DNA from: Sphingobium psychrophilum
Lineage (GTDB): Bacteria > Pseudomonadota > Alphaproteobacteria > Sphingomonadales > Sphingomonadaceae
Assembly (NCBI RefSeq): GCF_012927105.1
Contig: NZ_JABBFV010000001.1
Coordinates: 248,001-312,000, forward strand
Length of the DNA: 64,000 nt
Direction: 5' to 3'
This document shows, in pieces, positions 34,417 through 42,383 of this stretch (within the stretch, counting starts at the first letter, position 1; each line of letters starts with the position of its first letter). Under the pieces are notes generated by a model, which had not been told where the DNA came from, did no database searches, and saw only the letters and a program-made list of their open reading frames with translations. A program made the translations under genes and the position numbers.

Positions 34417-34431
34417 TGCGAGTAAGTCGCA
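34417..34431 (-). promoter_or_regulatory. TGCGA-N5-TCGCA palindrome before the TonB receptor
   Basis: TGCGAGTAAGTCGCA is an exact inverted repeat (5-bp arms, 5-bp spacer), 22 nt upstream of the receptor start. Its TGC...GCA ends resemble alphaproteobacterial Fur-type operators. Iron control of the receptor is an inference. Confidence 0.4.
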
Positions 34432-34586
34432 CTATATGAAGCAGCCGATGACGGGGCGGGTGGATATGGTCAAGCCGACTGACGGTGGAGGGGCGGAAAG
34501 CAATCTTTCCTTACAATATTAGGCGGGAGATCGCGCCGATTATTGCTGTGCATTTACACAGCCGCCTTGCCAAATCAGCGCAAAGC

Positions 34587-34616
34587 AAAAGGGCGACGCC
34601 TTGCGGCACCGCCCTT
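34587..34616 (-). terminator. Rho-independent terminator after infC
   Basis: On the minus strand AAAGGGCG-GTGCC pairs with GGCGT-CGCCCTTT around GCAA, then TTTTGC follows. It ends the thrS-infC unit. Confidence 0.75.
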
Positions 34617-34644
34617 TATATCTCTCAACCTGGTGTGGCGTCGC

Positions 34645-35190
34645 TTATTTCGGCGACAGCACCATCAGCATCTGGCGACCTTCCATGCGCGGATAGGCTT
34701 CCACCTTCGCGACTTCCTGGACATTCTCGGCCACCCGCTGGAGCAGGGCCATGCCGAGCTGCTGGTGGCTGAGTTCGCGGCCGCGGAAGCGCAGGGTGAT
34801 CTTCACCTTGTCGCCGTCGCCGATGAAATCATGGACCTTCTTCATCTTCGTATCATAATCATGATCGTCGATGTTCGGACGCATCTTGATCTCTTTGAGT
34901 TCCTGCGTCTTCTGGGTCTTGCGGGCGATATTCGCCTTTTTCTGGGCTTCGTACTTGAACTTGCCGATGTCCAGAAACTTACAGACCGGCGGATCGGCAT
35001 TGGGGGAGACTTCGACCAGGTCAAGGCCCACTTCGGCCGCCTGTTCGATCGCTTCCTGCGTAAACATCACGCCCAGATTTTCGCCTTCGTCGTCGATCAC
35101 GCGCACCTTGGGCACGGTGATGAACTCGTTATACCGGGGGCCGGACTTCGGCGGCGGCGCCAGTGGGCGGCGCATCATCGGGGGACGTAT
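34645..35190 (-). CDS. infC: Translation initiation factor IF-3, probable AUA start
   Basis: IF-3 binds the 30S subunit and checks the initiator codon. The N-domain has [23 protein letters not shown] and [25 protein letters not shown]; the C-domain has [20 protein letters not shown] and [12 protein letters not shown]. The first ATG is at 35178, but the only good ribosome site, AGGAG at 35199-35203, is 20 nt from it. AGGAG stands exactly 8 nt before an in-frame ATA at 35188-35190, which adds Met-Arg-Pro-Pro before the two ATG codons. infC of other bacteria uses rare non-AUG starts such as AUU for self-control, so ATA is favoured. Downstream of thrS, as usual. Confidence 0.9.
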   Translation of the reverse strand: MRPPMMRRPLAPPPKSGPRYNEFITVPKVRVIDDEGENLGVMFTQEAIEQAAEVGLDLVEVSPNADPPVCKFLDIGKFKYEAQKKANIARKTQKTQELKEIKMRPNIDDHDYDTKMKKVHDFIGDGDKVKITLRFRGRELSHQQLGMALLQRVAENVQEVAKVEAYPRMEGRQMLMVLSPK

Positions 35191-35308
35191 AGCAGTATCT
35201 CCTATGGTCGTTTCAAAAACGAGTGGCTCTTAGCGGCTTTTTGGCAAAGCCGAAAGGGGTCCGTGTCCCCGCCGTAACGGAATCACGAACCCTTGTGGCA
35301 TTGCTGCC

Positions 35309-37303
35309 TCACCGCATATCGGGCGCGCGGGCCTCAATTGCAAGACGCGAAATAACCTCGTCGAGGGAAAGGACGCTTTGCCCCTCCTTGCCCAGTTCGC
35401 GCAGCGCGACCGTGCCTTCATCCGCTTCGCGTCGTCCGACGACCAGCAGATTGGGCACTTTGGCGAGGCTATGTTCGCGCACCTTGTAGTTGATTTTCTC
35501 GTTGCGGACGTCGATTTCCGCGCGGATTCCCGCCGCGCGCAGCTTTTCGACGGCCTGCCTGGCATAATCGTCGGCGTCGGACACGATGGTCGCGACTACC
35601 GCCTGAACCGGCGCTAACCACAGCGGGAACCGACCCGCATAATGTTCGATCAAGATGCCGATGAAGCGTTCATAGCTGCCGAAGATCGCGCGATGCAGCA
35701 TGACCGGCCGGTGCCGTCCGCCATCTTCGCCGACATAGGAGGCATCGAGTCGGTCGGGCAGCACGCGGTCGGACTGGATCGTGCCGACCTGCCAGGTGCG
35801 GCCGATGGCGTCGGTCAGATGCCATTCCAGCTTGGGCGCGTAGAAAGCGCCTTCGCCCGGCAATTCTTCCCAGCCGAACTCCGGCGTGTTCAGGCCCGCG
35901 GCGGCGACGGCGGCGCGCAGCTCATTCTCCGCCTTGTCCCACATCTCTTCGCTGCCGAAGCGCTTTTCGGGGCGCAGCGCCAGCTTGATCGAATAGGTGA
36001 AACCGAAATCCTTGTAGATGCGATCGGCGAGCGCGCAGAAGGCGCGGACTTCCTCGACGATCTGGTCTTCGCGGCAGAAGATATGCGCATCGTCCTGCGT
36101 GAACTGGCGCACACGCATCAGGCCGTGCAGCGCGCCATGCGGCTCGTTGCGGTGGCAACAGCCATTTTCGTAGAAGCGCAAGGGCAGGTCGCGATAGCTT
36201 TTGATCCCCTGGCGGAAGATCAACACATGCGCAGGGCAGTTCATCGGCTTCAATGCCATCCAATCGGCATCGTCCGACACCAGCGGGCCTTCATCGTCCA
36301 CATTGGGCACTTCGTCGGGGATGACGAACATATTCTCGCGATATTTGCCCCAATGGCCCGACGTTTCCCACTGGCGCGCGTCCATCACCTGCGGGGTCTT
36401 GACCTCGCGATAGCCCGTCGCGTCGATCGCCCTGCGCATATAGGCTTCCAGGCTCCGCCAGATCAGATAGCCCTTGGGGTGCCAGAAGACGCTGCCATGC
36501 GCTTCCTGTTGCAGGTGGAACAGGTCCATTTCCGCGCCCAGTTTGCGATGGTCGCGCTTCCCCGCTTCCTCCAGCCGCGTCAGATGCTCGGCCAGCTGCT
36601 TCTTGTTGAGCCAGCCGGTGCCATAGATGCGGGACAGCATCGCATTCTTCTGGTCGCCGCGCCAATAGGCGCCCGACACCCGCGTCAGCTTGAACGCGGC
36701 GGGATCGAGCCGCCCGGTGGAGGCCAGATGTGGTCCGCGGCACATGTCGTACCAGTCGCCCGAGCGATAGACGGTCAATTCCTCGCCTGCCGGCAGTTCG
36801 GCGGCCCATTCGGCCTTGTAGGTCTCCCCCATCGCGCGCCAGGCGGCGATCAGCGCGTCGCGGTCCATCACCTCGCGCACCAGCGGCTTGTTGGCGGCGA
36901 TGATCTTGCGCATCTCCGCCTCGATGGCGGGCAGGTCTTCCTCGGTAAAGGGCCGCTCTGCCGGCGCGAAATCATAATAGAAGCCATCGTCGGTCGACGG
37001 GCCGAAAGTAATCTGCGTGCCGGGGAACAGCGCCTGCACCGCTTCGGCCAGCACATGCGCGAAGTCGTGCCGCGCCAGTTCCAGCGCGTCGGCCTCGTCC
37101 TTGTTCGTCACCAGCGCGAGGTGGGCGTCGACCTCCAGCGGGCGCGTGATGTCGCGCAATTCGCCGTCCACGCGCGCGGCGATGGCGGCCTTGGCCAGGC
37201 CCGGCCCGATCGCCGCTGCAATGTCCGCCGGGGTAGTGCCGGGCGCGACATCACGCACGGAACCATCGGGCAGGGTAATCTTGAGCATGGCGGACACGGA
37301 CAT
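35309..37303 (-). CDS. thrS: Threonyl-tRNA synthetase
   Basis: Class II synthetase charging tRNA-Thr. The 664 residues show an N-terminal TGS domain ([23 protein letters not shown]) and the editing domain with [20 protein letters not shown] (zinc-like HxxxH) and [12 protein letters not shown]. The catalytic core has [36 protein letters not shown] (motif 2) and [23 protein letters not shown] (motif 3). A C-terminal anticodon-binding domain completes it. The ATG at 37303 has AGAAAG upstream; the frame to 37417 is unsupported. infC follows in the same direction, the conserved order. Confidence 0.97.
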   Translation of the reverse strand: MSVSAMLKITLPDGSVRDVAPGTTPADIAAAIGPGLAKAAIAARVDGELRDITRPLEVDAHLALVTNKDEADALELARHDFAHVLAEAVQALFPGTQITFGPSTDDGFYYDFAPAERPFTEEDLPAIEAEMRKIIAANKPLVREVMDRDALIAAWRAMGETYKAEWAAELPAGEELTVYRSGDWYDMCRGPHLASTGRLDPAAFKLTRVSGAYWRGDQKNAMLSRIYGTGWLNKKQLAEHLTRLEEAGKRDHRKLGAEMDLFHLQQEAHGSVFWHPKGYLIWRSLEAYMRRAIDATGYREVKTPQVMDARQWETSGHWGKYRENMFVIPDEVPNVDDEGPLVSDDADWMALKPMNCPAHVLIFRQGIKSYRDLPLRFYENGCCHRNEPHGALHGLMRVRQFTQDDAHIFCREDQIVEEVRAFCALADRIYKDFGFTYSIKLALRPEKRFGSEEMWDKAENELRAAVAAAGLNTPEFGWEELPGEGAFYAPKLEWHLTDAIGRTWQVGTIQSDRVLPDRLDASYVGEDGGRHRPVMLHRAIFGSYERFIGILIEHYAGRFPLWLAPVQAVVATIVSDADDYARQAVEKLRAAGIRAEIDVRNEKINYKVREHSLAKVPNLLVVGRREADEGTVALRELGKEGQSVLSLDEVISRLAIEARAPDMR

Positions 37304-37457
37304 GGCTTTCTGTGAAATGGGCAGGTTGTGCGGCCCCAATTGCCGCGCCTTCCCCTTAAATGGGCCGCCCGCACTGTCAATAGAAGCCCTCTTGCCAACG
37401 CCTGTCGCAAAGCGCATGTTTCATGTGTTGTTATAACATATTTCAACAGGAGGGTTT

Positions 37458-37889
37458 ATGGCTTTGCACCTTGCACGCCCGGATGTAGCGGACGCGCCGA
37501 TGGGCGAGATGAACACGACGCCGCTGATCGACGTCATGCTGGTCCTGCTCATCATGTTCATCATCACCATTCCGATGCAGACGCACAGCGTCGGCATCGA
37601 CCTGCCGCAGGCGCAGGTCCAGCCGTCCCAGCCCATGCCCGATCCCGTGAAGAACAAGGTGACGATCGATCCCGCCGGCATGATCCGGTGGAACGGCGCG
37701 GCGATCGATCGGCTGACGCTGCGCCGCTATCTGGCGCGGTCACTGGCGTTGCCGGTGGAGCCGGAATTGCAGTTCCAGCCCGACGCCGCTGCGCGCTATG
37801 TGGTGGTCGATGAAGTGCTGGCCGATATTCGCCGGTCGGGCGTGACCAAACTCGGCTTCGTCGGCAACGAACGCTATCAGGATTTCTGA
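37458..37889 (+). CDS. ExbD/TolR-family biopolymer transport protein
   Basis: A 143-residue inner-membrane protein with one N-terminal helix and a periplasmic domain. In TonB or Tol systems it uses the proton gradient together with ExbB/TolQ. The family motif MNTTPLIDVMLVLLIMFIIT carries the essential membrane Asp. VKNKVTIDPAGMIRWNG and VVVDEVLADIRRSGVTKLGFVGNERYQ complete the fold. AGGAGGG precedes the ATG. No exbB, tolQ or tonB gene is in the window, so it is an orphan copy. A small protein with a strong ribosome site follows. Confidence 0.9.
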   Translation: MALHLARPDVADAPMGEMNTTPLIDVMLVLLIMFIITIPMQTHSVGIDLPQAQVQPSQPMPDPVKNKVTIDPAGMIRWNGAAIDRLTLRRYLARSLALPVEPELQFQPDAAARYVVVDEVLADIRRSGVTKLGFVGNERYQDF

Positions 37890-37960
37890 CAAAGCGCCTG
37901 CGCCTTGCCCCCGGCCTGCATCGCCGATAGCATCGGCGGGCGGAAAGGAGGGCAGGGCGC

Positions 37961-38137
37961 ATGAAGATGGTTCGCTATGGTTTGATCGCCTTCTTCTGCC
38001 TGGGTGCCACCTGGGGCGTTGCCCATCTCGCGACCTTGCCGGGCGCGGATGCGCTGTCGCCGTCCGGCCTGTCGATCACCCCCGCCGCGCATGATCATGC
38101 GCAGCAACGCTGGCGCTTCCTGCCGGTCCTGCGATAG
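37961..38137 (+). CDS. Small exported or membrane protein (58 aa)
   Basis: A short gene behind the exbD-like gene. GGAAAGGAGG at 37941-37950 is a very strong ribosome site before the ATG. The product begins MKMVRYGLIAFFCLGATWG, a signal peptide or single span, then a short Ala/Pro/His-rich segment and the basic end RWRFLPVLR. No family recognised. Possibly a partner or leader of the orphan ExbD. Confidence 0.6.
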   Translation: MKMVRYGLIAFFCLGATWGVAHLATLPGADALSPSGLSITPAAHDHAQQRWRFLPVLR

Positions 38138-38139
38138 AA

Positions 38140-38505
38140 TCAGGCGAAGAGCAGCCGGGCCTGATCGTCCGTCGTTTGCAGGAAGCCGACCGGACCGCCG
38201 GTTTCGACGCCGGTGGGCAGGTCTGCGGCTGTCATGCCGCACAGGGCCAGGCCGCTCTGGCAGGCGATCAGGATCACGCCCAGTTCCAGCGCGTCGTCCA
38301 GCAGCGCGGCAAGGTCAGGCAAGCCCGCGGCGCGATGCGCGCTATCGTGCGGCGCGGCGATCGGCGCGCGCAGCAACGCAACCGCGTCCAGTTGCAGGAA
38401 GATGCTTGCCGCACCGCCCAGCGCAGCCTGCGCCGCCGCCAGCATCAGCGCGCCGCGCAGCCGCTCCGCATCGGCCGTCGCAACGACGATGTTCAGGGCG
38501 CGCAT
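38140..38505 (-). CDS. DsrE-family protein
   Basis: A 121-residue DsrE/DsrF-like protein, a fold that handles sulfur relay or binds small ligands. The start MRALNIVVATADAERLRGALMLAAAQAALGG has the usual nucleotide-fold opening. DALELGVILIACQSGLALCGM places two cysteines seven apart in the position often used for persulfide transfer. Its ATG lies 12 bases inside the end of the moeB/thiF-like gene, so it is translated after it. This pairing suggests a joint sulfur-transfer task (inference). Confidence 0.75.
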   Translation of the reverse strand: MRALNIVVATADAERLRGALMLAAAQAALGGAASIFLQLDAVALLRAPIAAPHDSAHRAAGLPDLAALLDDALELGVILIACQSGLALCGMTAADLPTGVETGGPVGFLQTTDDQARLLFA

Positions 38506-39260
38506 AGTTCCACCGCGCATCCCGGACAGGCAGGGTCTTTCGGCACGTCCAGCGTGCGGAAACGCATGGAGAGCAGGTCGGCGATCAGCAGCCGCCCGGC
38601 CATGTCCGTGCCGAACGGCACCAGCGCGCGAATCACCTCCAACGCGGCCAGGCTGCCCATGGCGCCGGTCAGCGCGCCGATGACGCCGGTTTCCGCGCAA
38701 TTGCGTTCTGGCGCATCCTGCGGCGCGCCGACCAGGCAGCGATAGCAGGGTTTGTCCGCTTCCCAGCCGCGATAGGTGGCGATCTGCCCCTCGAATGGGC
38801 CGACCGCGGCCGACACCAGTGGGATGCGCAGGTGCTGCGCGCTGTCCGCCACCGCCAGCCGGGTGTCGAAATTGTCGCAGCCGTCCAGAATAACGTCCGC
38901 GTCGCGCAGCATGATCGCGGCATTGTGCGCGTCGATCCGGGCGTTGATCGGGATCAGCTTCACGTCGGGATTGATCCGCGCCACCGCGGCCATCGCCGCT
39001 TCGGCTTTGGGCGCGCCGACATCGGCGGTGCCGAACATTATCTGTCGTTGCAGATTGGACAGGGCGACCGCGTCATTGTCGATCACGCGGATCGTGCCGA
39101 CCCCGGCGGCGGCGAGATAAAGGATCGCCGGGCTGCCGATGCCGCCCGCGCCGATCACTGCGACGTCCGCCGACAGCATCCGTGCCTGGCCCGCGCCGCC
39201 GATTTCCTTCAGGATGATGTGCCGGGCGTAGCGGTCCAGTTGTTCGTCGCGCAGCGTCAC
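38493..39260 (-). CDS. MoeB/ThiF/HesA-family adenylyltransferase
   Basis: An E1-like enzyme that adenylates the C-terminal Gly of a ubiquitin-like sulfur carrier (MoaD, ThiS or similar). Motifs: LRDEQLDRYARHIILKEIGGAGQ, VAVIGAGGIGSPAILYLAAAGVG (ATP loop), VIDNDAVALSNLQRQ, DGCDNFDTR, CYRCLVG and CPGC (zinc pairs), and NCAETGVIGALTGAMGSLAALE. No rhodanese domain is attached. A GTG at 39260 overlaps the preceding stop (GTGA) and gives 255 residues; the ATG at 39302 would run into the neighbour. The sulfur-carrier target is unknown. Confidence 0.85.
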   Translation of the reverse strand: MTLRDEQLDRYARHIILKEIGGAGQARMLSADVAVIGAGGIGSPAILYLAAAGVGTIRVIDNDAVALSNLQRQIMFGTADVGAPKAEAAMAAVARINPDVKLIPINARIDAHNAAIMLRDADVILDGCDNFDTRLAVADSAQHLRIPLVSAAVGPFEGQIATYRGWEADKPCYRCLVGAPQDAPERNCAETGVIGALTGAMGSLAALEVIRALVPFGTDMAGRLLIADLLSMRFRTLDVPKDPACPGCAVELCAP

Positions 39261-39673
39261 GGCGCGTCGGACCAGAGGAAACGGACTTGCGAGCGCATCC
39301 AATAGGGTTCGGCCGCGCCGCTTTTGGGAAACGACCCGCGCAACGTGCCCAGGATACGGCCGCTCACGAACTTCTCCACCTCCGGGCAGCGGGCGTTGAC
39401 CGGCGCGATCTTCAGCGGCTTGCCGTCGCCCGACAGCAGGAACAGCATGTCGATCTCCAGCAACCGCGATCCTTCATAATTGACCGCGCCGCTACAGCGG
39501 CCATTGCGATAGAGTTTCGCGACATTTTCCGACCAGCGCGGTGAAATTTTACGGCCCTGCCATTCCTGAATCACCGGGACGGTGGCCAGATCCTGCGGCA
39601 TGGGCGGGGCGTTCCCCGGCATTGGGCCAGGCACCGGGATTGCAGCCAGCATCAGCGAAAGCAGCATCGTCAT
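39257..39673 (-). CDS. Exported protein of unknown function
   Basis: A 138-residue protein starting MTMLLSLMLAAIPVPGPMPG, a signal peptide with an unusual Pro/Gly/Met-rich run after it. The mature part includes VIQEWQGRKISPRWSENVAKLY, NGRCSGAVNYEG and VNARCPEVEKFV (two cysteines), then PYWMRSQVRFLW at the end. No family recognised; similar proteins occur beside dut/coaBC in sphingomonads to my memory, without known role. Coupled to the moeB-like gene by a GTGA overlap. The start at 39673 leaves 4 nt after the dut stop. Confidence 0.65.
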   Translation of the reverse strand: MTMLLSLMLAAIPVPGPMPGNAPPMPQDLATVPVIQEWQGRKISPRWSENVAKLYRNGRCSGAVNYEGSRLLEIDMLFLLSGDGKPLKIAPVNARCPEVEKFVSGRILGTLRGSFPKSGAAEPYWMRSQVRFLWSDAP

Positions 39674-39677
39674 CGCA

Positions 39678-40133
39678 TCACACTCCTGTCGAACCGAACC
39701 CGCCCTGTCCCCGGACGGTATCGTCGAGACTATCGACTTCTGTAAAGCTGGCAAGCTGCACCGGCGCCGCGACTAGCTGTGCGATCCGGTCGCCGCGCGC
39801 GATGGGGAAGGGGGCGTCGCCCAGGTTGATGAGGATGACCTTCAATTCGCCGCGATAATCGGCATCGATCGTGCCAGGCGTGTTGGGCAGGCTGATGCCA
39901 TGCTTGAGCGCCAGGCCGGAGCGCGGGCGGACCTGCACTTCATAGCCCTCTGGAATAGCCATTGCAAAGCCGGTCGCCACCGCATGGCGGCCACCGGGCG
40001 CGAGTATGAGGTCTTCGGCCGACACCACATCCATGCCCGCGGCGTGCGCAGTGGCATAGGCGGGGACGGGCAGTCCTTCGCCATGGGGCAGGCGCTTGAG
40101 CTTTATGTCAATCGGCAAGAGCGGCGAGGGCAT
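39678..40133 (-). CDS. dut: dUTP diphosphatase
   Basis: Splits dUTP to dUMP, limiting uracil in DNA and feeding dTMP synthesis. All five trimeric dUTPase motifs are seen: [50 protein letters not shown], and the C-terminal arm [11 protein letters not shown]. The 151-residue length is standard. Its start overlaps the end of coaBC by 26 bases, a common coaBC-dut coupling. Confidence 0.96.
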   Translation of the reverse strand: MPSPLLPIDIKLKRLPHGEGLPVPAYATAHAAGMDVVSAEDLILAPGGRHAVATGFAMAIPEGYEVQVRPRSGLALKHGISLPNTPGTIDADYRGELKVILINLGDAPFPIARGDRIAQLVAAPVQLASFTEVDSLDDTVRGQGGFGSTGV

Positions 40134-41412
40134 GGGCGACCTTTTCGATGAGTTTGTCGGCGACCGCGCTTTTGGGCAGGGTCGGCCAGGATTCGATGCC
40201 AGCGGCGGTGACGATCTGCACGGCGTTGGCGTCGCCGCCCATTACGTCACCCGATACGTCGTTCGCGACGATCCAGTCCGCGCCTTTCTTCGCCAGCTTG
40301 GCCTGGGCATGGGTTGCGATATGCTGGGTTTCGGCGGCGAAGCCGACCAGCAGCGTGGGGCGGTTGGCGTGGCGGCCCAGAGTGGCGAGAATGTCGGGAT
40401 TTTCGACCAAAGCGAGCGGGGCGGGCTGGCCTGATCCGTCCTTCTTGATCTTTTGGTCGGGTGCATCGGCGGTGCGCCAGTCGGCAACGGCCGCGACCAT
40501 GATCGCGGCGTCGGCGGGCAGCGCAGCCTCGACCGCGGCCAGCATCTGCCGGGCCGTCTCCACGTCGATCCGGTCGACGCCGGGCGGCGTGGGCAGATGC
40601 ACCGGCCCGGCCACCAGCGTCACCCGCGCGCCCGCCTGCGCAGCGGCGGCAGCGATCGCGAAGCCCTGTTTGCCCGATGACCGATTGGCGATGTAGCGCA
40701 CCGGATCGATCGGCTCATGCGTCGGCCCGGCGGTGATGAGGATGTGCTTGCCACCCAAAGCCCCGTTCGTTTCGAGCGAAGTCGAGAAACGAGGTAAAGC
40801 CGAGTTCAGCGAAGCTAAACGCTGCATCTCCCCCGCGAAATCCGGCTGATCCGCCAGCGGATCGACGCCCTTCGGCATCGCCAGTAGCCGCTCGATTTCC
40901 GCCGCGATCACCTCCGGTTCCGGCAGTCGCCCCTTACCAAATTCTCCGCACGCCATCGCGCCATCGTCCGGCGTCATGATGTGAACGCCGTCGGCATGCA
41001 GCCGCTCAAGATTGCGCTGTGTCGCCTTGTGATGCCACATCCGCACGTTCATCGCGGGCACGGCCAGCACCGGCTTGTCGGTCGCGAGCAGCAGCGTAGT
41101 GGCCAGGTCGTCGGCGATACCATTCGCCATCTTGGCCAGGATATTGGCGGTCGCCGGCGCGACCACGACCAGGTCGGCCTGGCGGCTTAGCTGGATATGC
41201 CCGATTTCCTGCTCGTCCTTCAGGTCGAACAATTGGGTAAAGACATGATCCTCTGTCAGCACGCCCAGCGACAGCGGCGTCACGAACTGCTGCGCGCTCT
41301 GCGTCAACACCGCCCGCACCGCGACTCCGCGCCTGCGCAGGACGCGGACCAGTTCGAGCGCCTTATAGGCCGCAATGCCGCCGGAGATGATGAGGAGGAC
41401 GCGCTGGGTCAT
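40108..41412 (-). CDS. coaBC: Phosphopantothenoylcysteine decarboxylase / phosphopantothenate-cysteine ligase
   Basis: Bifunctional CoA-synthesis enzyme. The N-terminal CoaC flavoprotein part has [24 protein letters not shown], a catalytic-type His, and [20 protein letters not shown]. The C-terminal CoaB part starts at [29 protein letters not shown] and has KIKKDG and [15 protein letters not shown]. The 434 residues include an extra linker ([20 protein letters not shown]) that is encoded by a fragment of the dispersed repeat family. The ATG at 41412 begins MTQRVLLI. It heads coaBC-dut-secreted-moeB-dsrE. Confidence 0.95.
   Translation of the reverse strand: MTQRVLLIISGGIAAYKALELVRVLRRRGVAVRAVLTQSAQQFVTPLSLGVLTEDHVFTQLFDLKDEQEIGHIQLSRQADLVVVAPATANILAKMANGIADDLATTLLLATDKPVLAVPAMNVRMWHHKATQRNLERLHADGVHIMTPDDGAMACGEFGKGRLPEPEVIAAEIERLLAMPKGVDPLADQPDFAGEMQRLASLNSALPRFSTSLETNGALGGKHILITAGPTHEPIDPVRYIANRSSGKQGFAIAAAAAQAGARVTLVAGPVHLPTPPGVDRIDVETARQMLAAVEAALPADAAIMVAAVADWRTADAPDQKIKKDGSGQPAPLALVENPDILATLGRHANRPTLLVGFAAETQHIATHAQAKLAKKGADWIVANDVSGDVMGGDANAVQIVTAAGIESWPTLPKSAVADKLIEKVAHALAALAD
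40761..40793. repeat. Dispersed repeat fragment inside coaBC (in frame)
   Basis: CCCGTTCGTTTCGAGCGAAG and the following TCGAGAAACGA match the left part of repeat copy 3 (25336) almost base for base, and hold the internal palindrome GTTTCGAGCGAAGTCGAGAAAC. The segment is read through without a stop in the linker between the CoaC and CoaB domains. Confidence 0.75.
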
Positions 41413-41486
41413 GGTCGATCGCACATTTGGTCGTGCGGTGATGGCTTGTCCAGACTATTGATCGTTTGATGAGGTGGAGTTGTCGC

Positions 41487-41978
41487 ATGATAAAATGGCT
41501 TGCGCCCGGCGCGGCGATGCTTCTGGCGGGATGTTCGCCACCGCCACCCGTCGTTATTGCCGCGTTAGAGGGCGGCAAACTGACTTTTCATATTCGTCAA
41601 GGCGGCATGGTCGGACGCATTTTCGGCTGGGACGATAACAAGGAAACAGTTCAGCGGCTCACCCTGATGGTCGGAAAGACGGCGGCCATAAGCTTCGAAA
41701 TGAACGGTAGGATGTTTCGCTCTTGTCAGTCGTCAATGAATTTTCCGGTTCAGTTCGCTGAACAGCGCTGCGGCTATGCGTGGAAGGGGGCGTCTGCTTT
41801 TCGGCCCGGCGTGATCTATGACGTCCATCTGAAGCCTTGTTTTGGGCCGCCGGGACAGTGCGATGACAGTTACGGGCCATATTGGTCAGATGGGCTTGTG
41901 GGGCGTTTCAAGATCGGCAGAGATGGACGTGTCGTCAATTTTCGGCCCGATTATGGCGCGACAGAGGGCGGCGCATAA
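41487..41978 (+). CDS. Lipoprotein of unknown function
   Basis: A 163-residue lipoprotein. The ATG at 41487 lies 7 nt after GGTGGAG. The signal ends in the lipobox MLLAGCSPP. The mature part has a beta-rich look with KLTFHIRQGGMVGRIFGWDD, four further cysteines (FRSCQSS, EQRCGYAW, LKPCFGPPGQC) and VGRFKIGRDGRVVNFRPDYG near the end. No family recognised. Its last 93 bases overlap the tail of the leftward membrane-protein gene. Confidence 0.65.
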   Translation: MIKWLAPGAAMLLAGCSPPPPVVIAALEGGKLTFHIRQGGMVGRIFGWDDNKETVQRLTLMVGKTAAISFEMNGRMFRSCQSSMNFPVQFAEQRCGYAWKGASAFRPGVIYDVHLKPCFGPPGQCDDSYGPYWSDGLVGRFKIGRDGRVVNFRPDYGATEGGA

Positions 41979-42383
41979 GCCGCCGCACATCATCCCGGTA
42001 ATAATCAGGTTGGTCAGAAGCGCCTGCCCCAATCCCAACGGAAAGGAATAGGCAAACAGAGCAATCGGCCCCAGGATGAAGCCGCCTCCAATCCAATAAA
42101 ACCAGTTCAATTTTCGGGAAGCGGCAGGTTCGAAGCGCAGCATGAATTGCGTGACGAAAAGCACGATCGGCCAGACGGCGAACAGAGCAAACAGGCCGGA
42201 CGGAAGGATCAGGAACAGCGCACCGACCGCCAAGCTGGCTGGGTCGGAAATCTTATCCCAATTCGGCCCGAAAGGTGATCCGGGATAAATCTCCAGCACG
42301 AAGCACAGCCCCGACAACCAGCATGTCAGGACGGACGCAAGAAGCAGGCGAGAATAAGGATTATCCCGCCGGTTCGTCGTCAC
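41886..42383 (-). CDS. Four-span membrane protein, unknown function
   Basis: A 165-residue protein starting at a GTG that overlaps the ubiB stop codon (GTGA). It has four hydrophobic segments: LLLASVLTCWLSGLCFVLEIY, LAVGALFLILPSGLFALFAVWPIVLFV, LNWFYWIGGGFILGPIALFAY and LLTNLIITGMMCGGLCAALC. It ends in a polar tail. No family recognised. The frame extends upstream to 42665, but that part is only the shadow of ubiB. Codon use is less GC-rich than in ubiB. The tail overlaps the convergent lipoprotein gene. Confidence 0.6.
   Translation of the reverse strand: MTTNRRDNPYSRLLLASVLTCWLSGLCFVLEIYPGSPFGPNWDKISDPASLAVGALFLILPSGLFALFAVWPIVLFVTQFMLRFEPAASRKLNWFYWIGGGFILGPIALFAYSFPLGLGQALLTNLIITGMMCGGLCAALCRAIIGPKIDDTSISADLETPHKPI

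Noticed and set aside
35642..37315. 557-codon rightward open frame opposite thrS
   Set aside because: Antisense shadow of thrS; no motif and no ribosome site.
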